Source: Phialocephala subalpina (taxonomy: Eukaryota > Ascomycota > Leotiomycetes > Helotiales > Mollisiaceae). From it: DNA of 64,000 nucleotides. The stretch covers positions 3,818,455 through 3,882,454 of the forward strand of contig FJOG01000001.1 in NCBI GenBank assembly GCA_900073065.1, given 5' to 3'. The notes beneath the pieces are model-generated. The model ran no database searches. It was given only the letters and a program-made list of their open reading frames with translations, and was not told the origin of the DNA. Shown piece after piece: positions 9,664 through 21,833 of this stretch. Both the position numbers and the translations under genes were made by a program. Each line of letters opens with the position of its first letter. Positions within the stretch are counted from its first letter, which is position 1.

Positions 9664-11642
9664 TCATTGTGGCACAGGCGGAAAATCCACCTCATCCAAA
9701 TACGCACTCGTCTCTCCACCCTCCCTATCTGCCTTTGTCCACCCATCCCCAAGCCAGCTCAACCCCTCATTTCTATCCTCATACCCAAACTCCCAGTCCT
9801 CCCACCTCGGAAACTCCAACGCCTTCCTCGCATGCCCACTACTCCCCGGCCAAAGCCCCACAACCCTATGCTCTTTCTCACCAGCTTTATACCAACTCGT
9901 ACAGCCCTCAACATGTACCGTGCCCGGAAAATACTGATCACAATATCCTTCCCAGCGCTTCAACGATTTCTCCTTCACTACCATAGATGTAATATGTTCT
10001 CGAGCTAGCTTTTGGATAGCTTTGACGATATACCCGATTATGGATTCGAAGATTATGAGCAGGGAGCCGCCGCCTGTTGCTGAGTTGGGACCACCGACTA
10101 TGAAGAAGTTGGGGAAAGAGGGGATTGCGAGGGAGAGGTAGGCTAATGCTTGGTGTTTCCAGAGATTTGAGAGTTGGGTGCCGTTTTGGCCTGTGATTGG
10201 GAAGTGGGGGAGGAAGGAGGTGTCGAAACCAGTGGCGCAGACGATGGCGTCGACTTTTGCTTCCTTTCCGTCTGCTGTGATGATTGACTACCACTGTCAG
10301 TCACAATTCCAAAAAGTGACCAACTTCACTCACATCCTCAGTAACCCTAACAATCTGGCTATTCGAAAATCCCACATTATCCTCAACCAAAGCCTCCAAG
10401 AACCCCGGACCAGGAGTCAACCTCCTACACCCGGGACTGAAATCCGGCTTCAACATCTCATAAATCTCCGGTTTTTTCTTAAGCTTCATCTTCATGTTCT
10501 CAATGATTCTTTCTTTGCTGCCTACTGCTGCTGGAGTGCCGGGGAAGAGACAAGGATGGTCGAGATTGATGAAGCGTTCGATGTGTTTACGGTATTGGTG
10601 GTAGTGTTCCGGATCTTCGCGGAACCTTTCGAGTTCTGAGGGGGTATAGGTGTAGTTTCCTGATTCTTTGTTGCCGGATATCGTTTCTTGGGTTGCGGAG
10701 CCACCGAAAGGCTCGCTGATCCAGGTCTTGCCTCGAGCATATTGGTACACATTCGTACACTTCTTCTGTAGATAAGGCAGTATTTGGATAGCTGATGAGC
10801 CGACACCAGTCAGTGCGACATCTTTGCCTGTGTAGTCCCTTTCAACTTCATTAACATCTTCTCTGGTCTCAATGGAAGGAAGACAAACCAGGTCTGGTCC
10901 CAAGTCGCGCTATGCATCACCTTTCCTTTAAAGCTATCCAAACCCTCAATATCAGGCAGCTCCCACTTATTCAACACCCCAGTGCAATTGACCACCACAT
11001 CACACTTCACCTCCTCTTCTCTTCCCCCATTAACATCCTCAATACGCACCTTCCATTTGCTTTCTGATTCCGTCCATGTCAAACCCGTGGCTTTCTTCCC
11101 CAACAGCACATTCTCCCTCACTTTATACTTCTCACTCACACCCTTCACATACCTACAATCATCATCGTCAGTGAAACCTCTCACCCAACAGCCTCCTTCC
11201 AGATTGCAATTGTCCCACCTACACCAGCACTTTTTCAAGTCCAAAATCTCCCCTGTCTCTACGGACATTGACAGACAAACAGCGAGACGAAACAACAGTT
11301 CAAGATTCGAGAGAGAAAAAAAAAAAGCTTCACAAACCTCCAAATCTCCTCCCCTCCCGAGAAGAACCGACTCCACTGCGTATTCGGCTCAAAAGTATAC
11401 TGATAAACAAGACTCGGGATATCGCACTTGACGCCCGGATAGCGATTCTCGAACCATGTACCTCCTACATCCCGATTCTTCTCCTAGATCGTGATTGTAG
11501 CCGAAGGGATGTATTGCATCAAACGAATATACAACCCAATACCCGAGATTCCAGCGCCGATGATGCCGATGTGGAGGGGGCGAGGGTCGTCAATGGATCT
11601 GTTCTGGAAAGGGAACGATGATGGAGTGGGGACGCTGCCCAT
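9664..11642 (-). pseudogene. Baeyer-Villiger-type flavin monooxygenase with in-frame TAG
   Basis: Exons on the minus strand: 11338-11642, 10889-11152, 10334-10838, 9664-10287; together 566 codons in one frame. The first Rossmann motif is GIIGAGISG, followed by GGTWFENRYPGVKCDIPS, the BVMO fingerprint FKGKVMHSATWD, a second dinucleotide motif GVGSSAIQ, and CATGFDTSF near the end, so the protein would be an FAD/NADPH Baeyer-Villiger-like monooxygenase of ordinary length. At 11484-11486 the minus strand reads TAG where the family has the tyrosine or similar residue just before EKN of the FAD-binding region. Everything else is intact. Splicing the stop out would remove the second half of the Rossmann motif. 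It is either a recent pseudogene, a sequencing error or a readthrough case. One intron (11153-11337, 185 bp) is longer than usual here. Confidence 0.8.
11484..11486 (-). other. In-frame stop codon in monooxygenase
   Basis: The plus strand reads cta, TAG on the minus strand, between ATC and GAG AAG AAT in the FAD-binding motif. A change from a tyrosine codon to TAG is a transversion, so RIP does not explain it. Confidence 0.85.
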
Positions 11643-12210
11643 GTTTGTGGTCCGAGTGTTGTCCGTACTTGCGGAAAGATGTGCGGGTTGCGGAAGGGGC
11701 GGTTGGTACCTGGGAAGTCAATTTGAGCTCGTAGATGACGCTCTGTAGGACCGAATGGTAGGAGCCAGGCCTATTTTTCCCACTCTTGTTTGATAAGAGG
11801 TTGAGTGGGAAGTGGGATGCCGTGCCGCGACGACACCACGATAAAGATAGGAGGAGATCCAGACCAGATAGGATAGTTGGCAGGGGGAGATCCCTTCCTC
11901 TCACTTGAGGACAGCATCTACCTTGTAGAAGCTCTCATGTACGTGACACCGCATAGATGGCAAAAGGTAAACACAAAAGTATGCCAAGAATATACATGTG
12001 TAAACATTATGTAGAACACACGCTTCAAGCCTCCCTCCCAACCTATGTACTCTCTCAATCTTTCTTTCTTTCTTTGAATCATTCCATCATTGATGCGCCT
12101 TTCGACTCAAAACACTCCACGATATCGTGCCTTGAAACTTCCAACCATGCAAGAATCCTAGAATCAGGATTGTTCCCCAACGCCTCACAATGCAATCAAA
12201 TTCACACCGT
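11643..12210. other. Intergenic between two minus-strand genes
   Basis: Holds the upstream region of the monooxygenase and the 3' flank of the TBC gene. A CT-rich run lies near 12057-12075. No gene or RNA recognised. Confidence 0.5.
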
Positions 12211-14495
12211 TTAATTTTTCCCAGCTGCTCGAACACTTGCGATCCATGCTTCTTCTTCCATGTTATCCAAGCCGTTTCGAACGATGTCGTAGATAGCTTT
12301 TGGTGACTCCGCTGAGAGAAGTCTGCCCTCCATTCTGACTAACCACGCAACGCCGGCACGAACAACGACAGCATCGCCTTCGAAGACCATGACATCCCAG
12401 AGGCGGGAAGCATTGTCCAGGGTTAAGGTACTGGTCATTAGGGAGGTGAAGATGTCTCGGAGGTAGATTTCGGGATTGAGGTTCATGGATGTGAGGTGTT
12501 TGTGTAACTGCGGAGCGCGATGCTCTAGGTTGGACAAGAGAAGTGCGTAGGCTCGATTTGTCGCACCAGAATCGGAGGTGTGGAAGGAAAGAGGCAGAGG
12601 TCGGTTGAGGATGTTGGAGAGGGCGCTGAAGGAGGCAGATGGAGTCGGCAGGTTGAGGAGTAGAAGGGCTGCTATCGTCTGCGCTGGTGTTAGTGTCACT
12701 CAAAGATTGGGACATTGAAACTTACACTTGTGCCATGCACATATCCAACATCACTCCTGTACATAGCATATGCCTTTAAAACGTCACATAGACTCCCATG
12801 AAGGGGTCCTTCTGGCTGAAATATCTTCAGCTCTGGGTACGTTGTTTCGGCATCCCTCTCGATCCTATCCAACCATGCCTTCTTTTTCTGCTCTTCGGTA
12901 CTCAGCTGTGAGCCGCTCTTGATCGTCTTCTCCAAGGCCTGCGCTCTGCGAAGTGCAGCAGTGTATGAAGAATCCGAAAGGCCAAGCTCGTTACCAATAG
13001 CCTTGGCCCAGACGGCGCCACGACTCCTGGGAGCAATTCCTCGCCACCACAACTCTCTTGTTCGCTTCTGACATGTAGCTTCATCCCAATTTGGCAGGAC
13101 ATGTTCCTCCCAGATCCGCAGCAGGGAACTGGCAGTGTCATCTCTGCAAGTGGTCTTCGCTCGTCTTTCGGCTTCTCTCCGCTTGTCCGCCTCGATAGCT
13201 TGCGCCATCATCTTCTGGTACTCCTTCAGATGTTTCTTCTCTTCGGCAGGATTCTTCGGTGGAAGCCAAGACGGGCGAGTTCGTGAGAGCACTGCTTCCT
13301 TCTCTTTCGAGATTGGCAAAGGATCGATCATGATATCAGTTCTTCGTAACGGAGGTAACTCTGCAATGGCAGATCTGACTCTCTGTTTCTCGACAATCGG
13401 ACGGTGTGTATTTGTGAAACTCCTTCGGAATCGTGGATCTACCACTTTCTGCTCCTCATCCTCTGCATGTGCTTCCAATGCCTCAGTCAAAGCTTTGGCT
13501 TCAGGACTCAATTCTGAAAGGGCAGCAGTCCAGCTCTTGGCTCTGCCTTTGGGAAAGTTGTCGTGATTGATTGGGAATTGCCCCATGCTTGCATTTCGAT
13601 TTATTCCAGCTCTTGGTGAACGCAGTTCTCCCTGCTCGGCAGGTCTCGGAGATGTACCATTTCCTACACTTCGCACCTTCTCTTTTGGGGGACGTTCGGG
13701 ACTTGTTGATGCGGAAGGAGGCATGCTCTTGGTTCTTTCCTGCGGCGGACGTGGAGAGATGGGGACGTTCTCGAGAAAGCACTCGTCTGGAACATCATCA
13801 CCATCATCCAACTCATCACACTCCTTTTCGAGCTCCAACGCAGTTTTCCGTTCCCTATTAGCCTGCCAACTCCCCCTCCGTACTTTCAATGCACCACTAT
13901 AACTCGGACTTCGCGGCATACTCGGACTTGAACTTCGATTACGTTTCGCAAGGGGTAGTGACTGGGCACTCGCGCTCGATAACCCTCTCCTGACAGTTCC
14001 ATTATGTATAGGTAGCAATCCCAATCCATCCGTCGCGCTTCTCACTTGGCCTCGTAGACTCGGAAACGCGGGTCTGCCGCCTTTCCCGGCTGTCAATTCC
14101 CTCTGCACCCGGTTACCGTGTGTAGTCGACATGGGGACACGCTGTTTCCTCTGTTTCGCGGCAGCTCGAAGATCAGCATTGTATGTCGCATCGTAAGGAT
14201 TGCTGCTTGTCTTGACTTCGAAGTCTCCAATCTCTGCTTCTGCTCTGGACTCGTCGTCCAGCCCAATGTCTTCGAAGTGTCCGACATCCGAGAGGACCGA
14301 ATTGTCGTCGGATTGGTAGGAGGAGTGGAAGGAGGAGGATTTCGACGACTTGGAGCCGGTCAGGTCGGGAGGAGAGCCAGGCATGGGCGAATTGGGGCTC
14401 GCATGGTCGGAGAAGGTCATCGCATCTTCGTACAGAGAGGATGGTGAGGTGAGAGTTCTCCGTAGGGTAGCTATCTTGGCGGTGGTGAGGGACAA
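12211..14495 (-). CDS. TBC-domain protein, atypical Rab-GAP
   Basis: Two exons, 12726-14495 and 12211-12678, joined by a 47 bp intron; 745 residues. The first 430 residues are low-complexity, Ser/Pro/Arg-rich and probably disordered. The TBC (Tre-2/Bub2/Cdc16) fold follows: RELWWRGIAPRSRGAVW (about 480), IERDAETTYPEL (about 543), then DVLKAYAMYRSDVGYVHGTS and TIAALLLLNL across the intron. In catalytic TBC proteins the second motif supplies an arginine finger (IxxDxxR) and the third a glutamine finger (YxQG). Here these positions read T and H, so dual-finger GTP hydrolysis is unlikely unless this subfamily works differently. Expected role: Rab binding in membrane traffic. The start at 14495 is the first methionine of the open frame. 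Confidence 0.85.
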
Positions 14496-15860
14496 CGGAC
14501 GAAGGTTAAAGTTCAGGTGAATTCTTGTCGTTGTTTCGGAGTAGGATCTGACCGGCCCCTGATTGTCGATTGTCGGTCAAGGCGAGAATTTGAAGGATGG
14601 GATGGCGGTCGCAAAAGCCGCGCGGGTGTCGTGAAGTTGAGACGAACGGAACGAGGGTGCAGGAGGTGAATGTATTTTAAGAATAGAAATTATGTCAACG
14701 ACGGTGTAAAGGATGGAACAATTATGTTTATTAATCGTGCGTGTGCTGCAGAAGCTGTGGGAGAGAAGAACAGGTAGAAGAGGTGTATAACGAAAGTATA
14801 AAGTTGGAGTGCGTCGAGTTGGGAGGTTGGAAGGATTTCGAGTTTGATTATTCCTTCCAGCGTTGAGTGAGGGCCGAAATTCGTGCTGACCGGGCTTCGC
14901 TGGCTTGCTCTCGGTTGTCCGCGCCAACAAGCTGGCTGGCTGCCCCTGAAATGTGGAAGCCCGCTAAGATTGGAGATTAAATGGGGCACAGCGAGTCAGC
15001 AAATTTGATTCGACGGATAAATAAAAATATATCTTTATGAAATGAACGGAACGATTTGTGCAACGAGTAATCATCCAGAAGCTGGGTTGTTTCCAAGAAC
15101 TCGATCGATTTGCGTGCAGCAGGACAAGTAATAGTGGGGTAAAGGGAGCAATTGTCTGCAGGAAACAGAAACAATCTACTGCTCAGAAAGTTCTAAGTGT
15201 ATCCTGGTCCCTAGCTTCGATTCAAGCATAAAGTTCTGGCGTCATCTTGCCTTCCTTCAAGCCTTTCCGTGCCAGTTTTCTTGGTTTTGCTTATCACCAT
15301 CATCTGCAGCTATCGGCATGGTTAACGGCGACCGTGACGGACAACGGCACATAAGGCCCTGACCATGCGCCATCAAGCGAACGATACGTGGTGGAGAGCC
15401 AAACAAGTCGTCGGGGAGTTCGCGATTTCTTGCAAGTTTCTCGTAGTGGCTGGGGAGGTTGAACTGGTGGCTGATCTGCATCGAAATCAAGATTCGTGGA
15501 AGCGGGGTGGTCGGAGGTGGCTGGAGGAGGGTTAGCCGCCGTGAGGGGAAGTTCGACTTATTCACGTGGATGTAATCGATTTGGAGGCGTCATGGACGGT
15601 TGGGTGACTGTTCTCAGCTGAGATATCGTGGGTTTGTCTCATACGTTGGGGTTTCAGATGTTCGGAGACGGTGCTGTTTTGATATTTCTGAAGGTGGGTA
15701 ATTTCCGTGATCTCGGCCGTTCATGAAAGTCACAACAATGTACGAAACGCTTGCGCATTATGAACTTCGCATCCATCCCTCTTACACTTCTCTTCCTAGG
15801 GTATCTTACAATAGAGCCGTACTCATAGAATTCTTACACTTGATCCCCATTCTCGGATCC
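14496..15860. other. Intergenic: TBC promoter region and TERT 3' flank
   Basis: About 1.36 kb between two minus-strand genes. Short frames lack any domain or splice logic. The part next to 14495 should contain the TBC promoter and 5' UTR. Nothing else recognised. Confidence 0.5.
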
Positions 15861-18800
15861 TCAATCATGAACCGAAGCTGTCCTCACAACCCCCTCCATC
15901 CGCCGACACGTCTCCCCTTCCCTCATTCTAAGCATCTTAATCCTCCCAACCAGCCACTCTAGCACCTTCCCAAACTTACTCTGCCTCTTTCTCAGCACCT
16001 TCTGAAACGCATTCGCCGCCAGCCTGCGTCCTCGTCAGCACGTCCTTTTCATCATCAAAGGCAGATCCTCTCCTCCGCCGGACAAGACTTACCACTCAAC
16101 CTGCACCTTACTCAACTTACACCCATACCCTACATTCCTCCTATTCTTTCCTTTGCTCTTCATCAACACAAACGCCAACTCAATTAGATCGCTGATCGTT
16201 TCTGTGAGATTGTCAGTTGCTATATCCACTATATTCCCATCTAAACTTACTGATGACTAACTTTGTCCTAGGTTGTTTCCCAACAGGAAGGCATTTGGCG
16301 TAGGTCCATAGCTTGGTTGCGGATTCGATGAAGGCGGAGTAGACGTTGGTGAGGACTGTTTTGAGGGAGTTGAAGGATGTGTCAAGGAACATTGCGTGGG
16401 CTTGAATCTTGAATGTGTCTGATAGATGATTTTAGCATTTTCAAGTTTGCAGAGCAAAAGAAAGGAAGAGAGATTCTGTGAGAGAGCATCAGGTTTCTGT
16501 GATCAAAAAGGAAGTCGCGATCGAAGCAGCATGCCTAGCAAGTGAAGCTCGCTAGTGAGGCGCAGGTCAACAACCAAACTCGTCGCCCACCACACAAAAA
16601 TACAGCGAAAAAATAATCAAAAAACATACAACAGCAGGTATTCGCTGGTGGTCACCCACCCAACTACTAATCTGCCGATCTGAGGCTTGTGTATGGCAGA
16701 GCGGACGGGATGCCCAATTTTCCTCAGTCTATGGTCGTATGTGACAGCTATTCTTCTATTCAAATCTATATCCCCAATCCTAATCACCAAACTTGGTGAG
16801 TTTTGAGTTTTCGGATACCTCGTACTTTGGTGAGACCGAGATTTGCCGAGCTCCACCTTGGGCCAGAACAACGAGATGACGACTCCATGCTGAAACAAGA
16901 ACAATTTCGAAAACAAAATTGGAATCAAATGCGACTTCGCAAATAGTACTCAACGGCGAGGACGAATTTTGGGGAAGAAAATATGTAGCAGGTCGCGATA
17001 AGAAGCAAAAGTTACGACGCGATGAAATTCCACTCACTCAACATCTTCCGATGAAACATCCTCCCCGGCGTCCTCGAACACTCCACCGTCAAAGAGTCAA
17101 CGACTGCTTTTTTCCATGTCAGCTGTCATCCCGCAATCCTTTGACTTCAAACATACCTTTGTTTTTCTTTCGTTCACGGTCTCTGCTAATATCAAGAGTT
17201 TTCGTATCAATGAAACTCCCACAGTATGGGAAACCGGCTTTTCCTACCATCCGAGGAACTTTTTTGTTGTTGATTGTGACTTCAAAGTTGACGAGCGTTT
17301 TGTCGGGGTTGACGCGTACGCCATAGGATGGGAGACCGTCGTGCATTGTTTGGAGGAAGCGTTTTGCGTGTGAGTGGTTTGTGGTGATGAGGAGGAAGTC
17401 GTCGATGAGGCGGAGGAGTAAGGTGTTCTCGGATTTGAGGAATGAGAGATGTTTGTCTTCGAGATCGGCGTAGAAGTAATTACAGAGGAGTGAAGAAATG
17501 ACTGAGCCTTGAGGGATGCCTTCTTTCTGCCTGTAGAACTTCTTGCCGACTTTCACCATGTTGCGTTGAACGTGCTCGGAGAGGAGATTGAGGATTTCGT
17601 CCGTGTCGCGGAATTGAGAGACGATGTTTTCGACGAAGATAGTGTTCTTCTTCCCCACAGCGAGTTCCTCAAGACTCTCTGCGAACGTCTCGCAGTCGTC
17701 GAGGGATTTCGCAAGGGCAGTCCACTTCTGAATTGGTTTGCCTTTGATATTCTCTCGGTAGTTGTCGTTTGGCTTGATCTGTACATACTTTAAGATCCGG
17801 TATTCTGCTTCTGAAGGTACCGAGGATATCAGTGCAACAACAGCGGCTTGTGGGATTGTATCGAAAGCTGCTTGGACATCGACCTTCGCAAAATAGAGAC
17901 CTTTGGTGGTTGAAAGTTTTGATTTGAAAGCTCTGAGTCTTTGGTAGAGATCTCCAGTAGAGAACATGGTTGAACCGAGTCGGGCTGGATTTGTGAACTG
18001 CAAGGATCAGCCAAAGTGATGACGATGTTGTATGAAGCCCTACCCTTTCCATTGTCAGAACATTGTAGACTGGAGCAAGCACTGTGTTGATACTGCTTCC
18101 AAGTCTGTTCTTATTCCCAATCTTGGGCTGCCTCCTCCTGAGATTCATGATTGGCCTTACACCTGTCTCCTTTGGCACCAAACGGACCTGACTGTACCCA
18201 AGGTCTCGCGATTCTAGCAGCTTGAGCGCTTGCTCCTTTTTGACCTCTTCAAACATTGTGCTCTTGAGGGAGGTTAGCGCCGGCTCTGCAATTGTTCTCC
18301 AGACGTCGTGTCGGAAGTAGAAAAGACGAGATCCAGCGACATTGGATTCCGTGACATGAAAATTAGCCCGGATCAGCGGAATCAGTAAGGAGTCGAAAAG
18401 GTAGTACAAGAATTCGTGAAATATCTCCCATCGCTTCTGCGTGTCGGATTGAGCGAGCTTGGCTCTTGCTGTATGGGCAGGTCCAAGCCAGTTTATGTCT
18501 GAGATCTGGACGTCGGTCAGCCTCGATAGGCCAGATGAAATTTCTACGGAATGGAAAGATGCTTACCTTGATGCCTTGGGTGACATGATGCAAAGAGAAG
18601 TTCGCAAATCTCTGAAGATGCACATATGTATTGATGTTTTGCTCAAAGGCCTTCTGGTTCTGTTTCGCAATGTCACCGGTACCCCAGAAGCCCAATGGCA
18701 CCAAGCGAGCAAGAACTGCACGGCAGAAGGCCGAGACCATTGCGGTTGGAGTTGCATGATCCATCATCGAAGACTTTCGTGCGAGAATTGCAGCTTGGGT

Positions 18801-20392
18801 CAATGCTTTGCTTGAAGTCGCTGTAGAGGCTGACATCTGTGTCTTGGGCTTCGTTGAATCATTCGTGCTCAGTGGCATCTCGGAAAGAACTCTTGATGCT
18901 TGACCATCCACCTGAGCTTGTCAGTAGAATACAAGAGGGGAGTTGCGGATTTTACTGGGCAGTAGTGGTCTACCAAGATCTTGTATGGACATCGTCTATG
19001 GCTGATTTGCAGCTTCCGAACCAGTTCAACGGTCCTTCCACGTAGTCGCTTCGGGATTTTGGGCATCGGGTCTCCAGGGAATCGGCTGATAATCTCATCA
19101 TCTCGAAGTGTGTAATCTTTGAAAGGCTGCATGGTTTGCCATGGATCCACGTCACATGTGAAAACATTGTGAAGACCGTACTGGCGAGGGAACATGTACA
19201 TCATGACTTGAAGAGTGCTGCGCTCATGCGGGGTGTTCTGCTGCGGTCCATTTTTGGGCTCTGGTGGTTTCTTTCTCAACGGCCACCGATTGAGGAGGTC
19301 TATTTTGTCAGTAAAGCCACAAAGTCAATGTCAGGTGCTCTACTCACGGTTATATCTAAATCCAAAGTGAACATCTCCCTGAATATTCGTTGCAGCTCGA
19401 GCATACATCATGCGGCTGCGGACGAAATTGATATTGGATGGAGTTCGAGGAGCTCGCTTGTCAACAATATCTTTTCTCACAACTAACTTTGGCTGCGGTC
19501 TTAGCCCGAGAAGCCGAAGGTCACCAAGAGGTTGTCCTGAGCCAAGTCAGTAACATGAAGTACCTACGAAGGTATTGACTGACCACTGAGCTGATAGTAA
19601 GACCCATATGCATCTTCGACAGGCAAGAAGATGCCACAATCCAGTATCAAATCGATCATCATCCTCTCACCCTGCTTTCCCAACAAGGCCAGCACTTGAG
19701 GCCATGGCCATGCTTTCATGGACGTCACATGATCATTTGGGTACGTCGAGATCACACCAGGAATTGCTGATGTCGCATGCTCCCCTTCGTTCATATGGCG
19801 TGCAGAGGCATTTTTCTGGAAGCCTTGACATAACAAATGCTGAACCTTTCCATTTGCCGTTTTATTCTTCAAGAATATCAACCAGATGCCAAAGTCAATA
19901 ATCTGAAGTGAGGTTAATTTTGTCTTACTCGATGTCTTACTGCAAGCACATTCCAACAAATGAAGATAAACAAAGTCCGCGTACCTCTGATTGTGAATAG
20001 ACTTGTGATGTACTCAAGTTTGCAAACGAAGTCGAATCATCTGGTTTCTGGGAGAATGTCGTCCATTGACTCCATCTTTCATCCTGAGAAAGGTCGCGAT
20101 TTTTACATACTCCAATAAGACTGTTTTCGAGGAATTGGCACAACTTTCGGTCGCTTTCCTTGTCCTCTGGCTTCCGTCCAATTGATGAAATCTTCCTCCG
20201 ACGTATCTTGGAGGTCGAAGGTAGGTTTGCAAGCAAGTACTCCTTTAGTGACAAGACCTCTGGGTAATATTGATTGAGCAGAGCTTGCTTGACGACTGGT
20301 TCTTTGGCATTGGAACCTGCAGCTACTTTCTGACGTTTTTGGTCGCCTTCATCTGCAGCACCTGGCCTCTTCCTCTTCCTCTTGCCGGCCAT
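15861..20392 (-). CDS. TERT: Telomerase reverse transcriptase (TERT)
   Basis: Eleven exons on the minus strand: 19985-20392, 19584-19902, 19348-19536, 18956-19299, 18567-18911, 18044-18505, 17157-17997, 17038-17106, 16251-16418, 16093-16201, 15861-16023; sum 3417 bp, 1138 residues. The RNA-binding domain shows SRMMYARAATNIQGDVHFGF, FPRQYGLHNVFT and QPFKDYTLRDDEI (T and CP region) and MVSAFCRAVLARLVP. The reverse transcriptase part has RPIMNLRRR, motif A YFAKVDVQAAFDTIP with its catalytic Asp, motif B' EGIPQGSVISSLLCNYFY, motif C LLRLIDDFLLIT with the Asp pair, and primer grip FPYCGSFIDTKTL. The C-terminal extension (QAHAMFLDTSFNSL) closes the gene. Length and motif set fit Pezizomycotina TERT. 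Ten introns: nine of 44-82 bp, and one of 619 bp (16419-17037) holding a 5S rRNA gene. The upstream region is shared with a divergent exchange-factor gene. Confidence 0.95.
16619..16624 (-). terminator. RNA polymerase III T-run terminator of 5S gene
   Basis: Six T on the minus strand begin at the last base of the 5S gene, as expected for polymerase III termination. Confidence 0.75.
16624..16742 (-). rRNA. 5S ribosomal RNA gene inside a TERT intron
   Basis: The minus strand from 16742 to 16624 is a 119 nt 5S rRNA. It begins ACATACGACCATAG, contains CATCCCGTCCGCTCTGCC and the highly conserved TTAGTAGTTGGGTGGGTGAC followed by CACCAGCGAATA, and ends TGTTGTATGT. The first nine bases pair fully (one G-U) with the last nine as helix I; CTGAGG pairs with CCTCAG as helix II, and CGGCAG with CTGCUG-type bases near the 3' end. 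A T run follows. Paired changes relative to my memory of other fungal 5S RNAs keep the stems, which argues for a functional gene. Same strand as TERT. Confidence 0.93.
16765..16770 (-). promoter_or_regulatory. TATA-like box upstream of 5S gene
   Basis: The minus strand reads TATAGA about 25-28 bases before the 5S start. Fungal 5S genes often carry a TATA-like element near -30 besides the internal control region, so this supports independent RNA polymerase III transcription. Confidence 0.5.
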
Positions 20393-21833
20393 ACTGCGCA
20401 GCTTGATCTTGTCTCTCTAACTAGCCTCACAGCCGATTACAAAATTCAACCCCTCACCTCAGAATCTCTCACGGTCGATTGGACAACATGAACTTGGCGC
20501 TCTGAATCATACACCGCCGTAGCTGTCAGTACTCCTCCGATCGCGGGGAATTAAAATCGTCTGATATTCTGGTTCGAGATTCGAGAATGACCTACTTGGT
20601 CACAGGTCCAACAGATGCAGCAAAGAACGAATGAGGATGGAACAACGAAGATGTCCCACGGTCAGTACACCCAACTTCAACTCCTCCCACTCAGCGCTAC
20701 ACATTTCCTAACGTCGACTCTATAGCATCCCTTTATCGACCACGAGATGCATCAAACGGGCAGAGCGAATATGATCTCGACAACGAAGACTGGTGGCGGA
20801 GCAGAGCCTCCTATTCGATCACGAGCAGCTGCACCCCTTGAGCGGTCGAGTTGAACACGGCTCCTATTCGATGATACTCCGGATCAAACGCGAGCAACGG
20901 CCAATGGCTCAGAGAAACGCGTTGTGCGGGTAGGTGCTGACGCGAGAAACAATTCGCTCTCGGCTCCCCTTCCAGAAGCCAGTGGGGATCGATCCTGGCA
21001 AACCGAGTTGACGAGGATATTTTGATGGGGGAGTGAGATCAGGATAAAATCGGGTACGATTGGGCCCCCACAACCAGAATGTTTGAATGTCCGGGAAGGC
21101 AGGGGGATTCAATAGATTGATGTGAGTGAGAGTGAGCTCTGGGGGCCAGAATAGGAAAAAAGGAGTCCTTTGATGATGTCTCCCTTGCGTCTGGTCTTGT
21201 TCTCCTCGCGTTGCTATTATTGGGGAAGATCCGAAAACACGGAGGGATCGCGCTTGAGACAGCAAATGAGGATCCAAGGTTGAAGGTTTGGAGGAAGTTG
21301 TGGTGGTGCAAGGTGTGGCTTGTTGATTTTAGACCCATTTAGCCGATCGCAGAGTCTAGACGACTGGTGTGGTGGAGATGAGAACGCTCAACGGACGCTA
21401 CCACCGACCAACACTGCACGACCTCCAAAGTCCCAGGTTTCTCTGTACAATTGAGTCAACGTCAACATCAATCGCCCGCTGCATAGTATAGACACTGTTA
21501 CCTTCACGATCCCTCGAAACGCATCCACCCCTGACGACCTTCCCTTCTGCCGTGTCGAATTCACGTCCTGTCGTCCTATCGATCGTGCAGCGACGTTCTG
21601 CTCAAACAAGTTCCGCCCACCTCGACCTCAAACGAAAGACAGCGAATCACGCAGCGCCACCACTCAGCAACTCCCACGACCTCTGACACTTGCATGGATC
21701 ACTGAGAGATCGCCTTCGTATTGCGCGGTGGTTCTGTTGTGCTCTGCTCCTCGAGCTCGTGCTAGGAGCCGTACCCTCACTGTACATTCGCTGTACTGCC
21801 GCATAGGGAAAGCCTGATCGATGTTCAGGCACG
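20393..21833. promoter_or_regulatory. Divergent intergenic region TERT / RhoGEF
   Basis: About 1.44 kb between the start codons of TERT (minus) and the exchange factor (plus); both promoters and 5' leaders must lie here. The stretch from about 21400 to 21830 is rich in short C/T and CAxC runs, typical of a long fungal 5' UTR for the downstream gene. No RNA gene seen. Confidence 0.5.
20651..20841 (+). CDS. Possible small spliced ORF (41 aa), doubtful
   Basis: ATG at 20651, a GTCAGT donor at 20661 and an ATAG acceptor ending at 20725 join to an open frame closing at 20841. The peptide has an acidic, aromatic patch (DLDNEDWW). No family recognised. It may be an upstream ORF of the exchange factor, a short gene or chance. 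Confidence 0.2.

Noticed and set aside
9667..10008. Plus-strand frames of about 105-113 codons opposite the monooxygenase
   Set aside because: Mirror frames of a real minus-strand exon with Pro/Ser-biased composition.
11460..11550. Intron that would remove the TAG in the monooxygenase
   Set aside because: A GTATTG donor and a CTAG acceptor exist, but removal would delete the second half of the Rossmann fold, so the product would not bind FAD.
16419..17037. An extra coding exon inside the long TERT intron
   Set aside because: The flanking exons already join to an uninterrupted TERT sequence, and the interval is explained by the 5S gene and its flanks.
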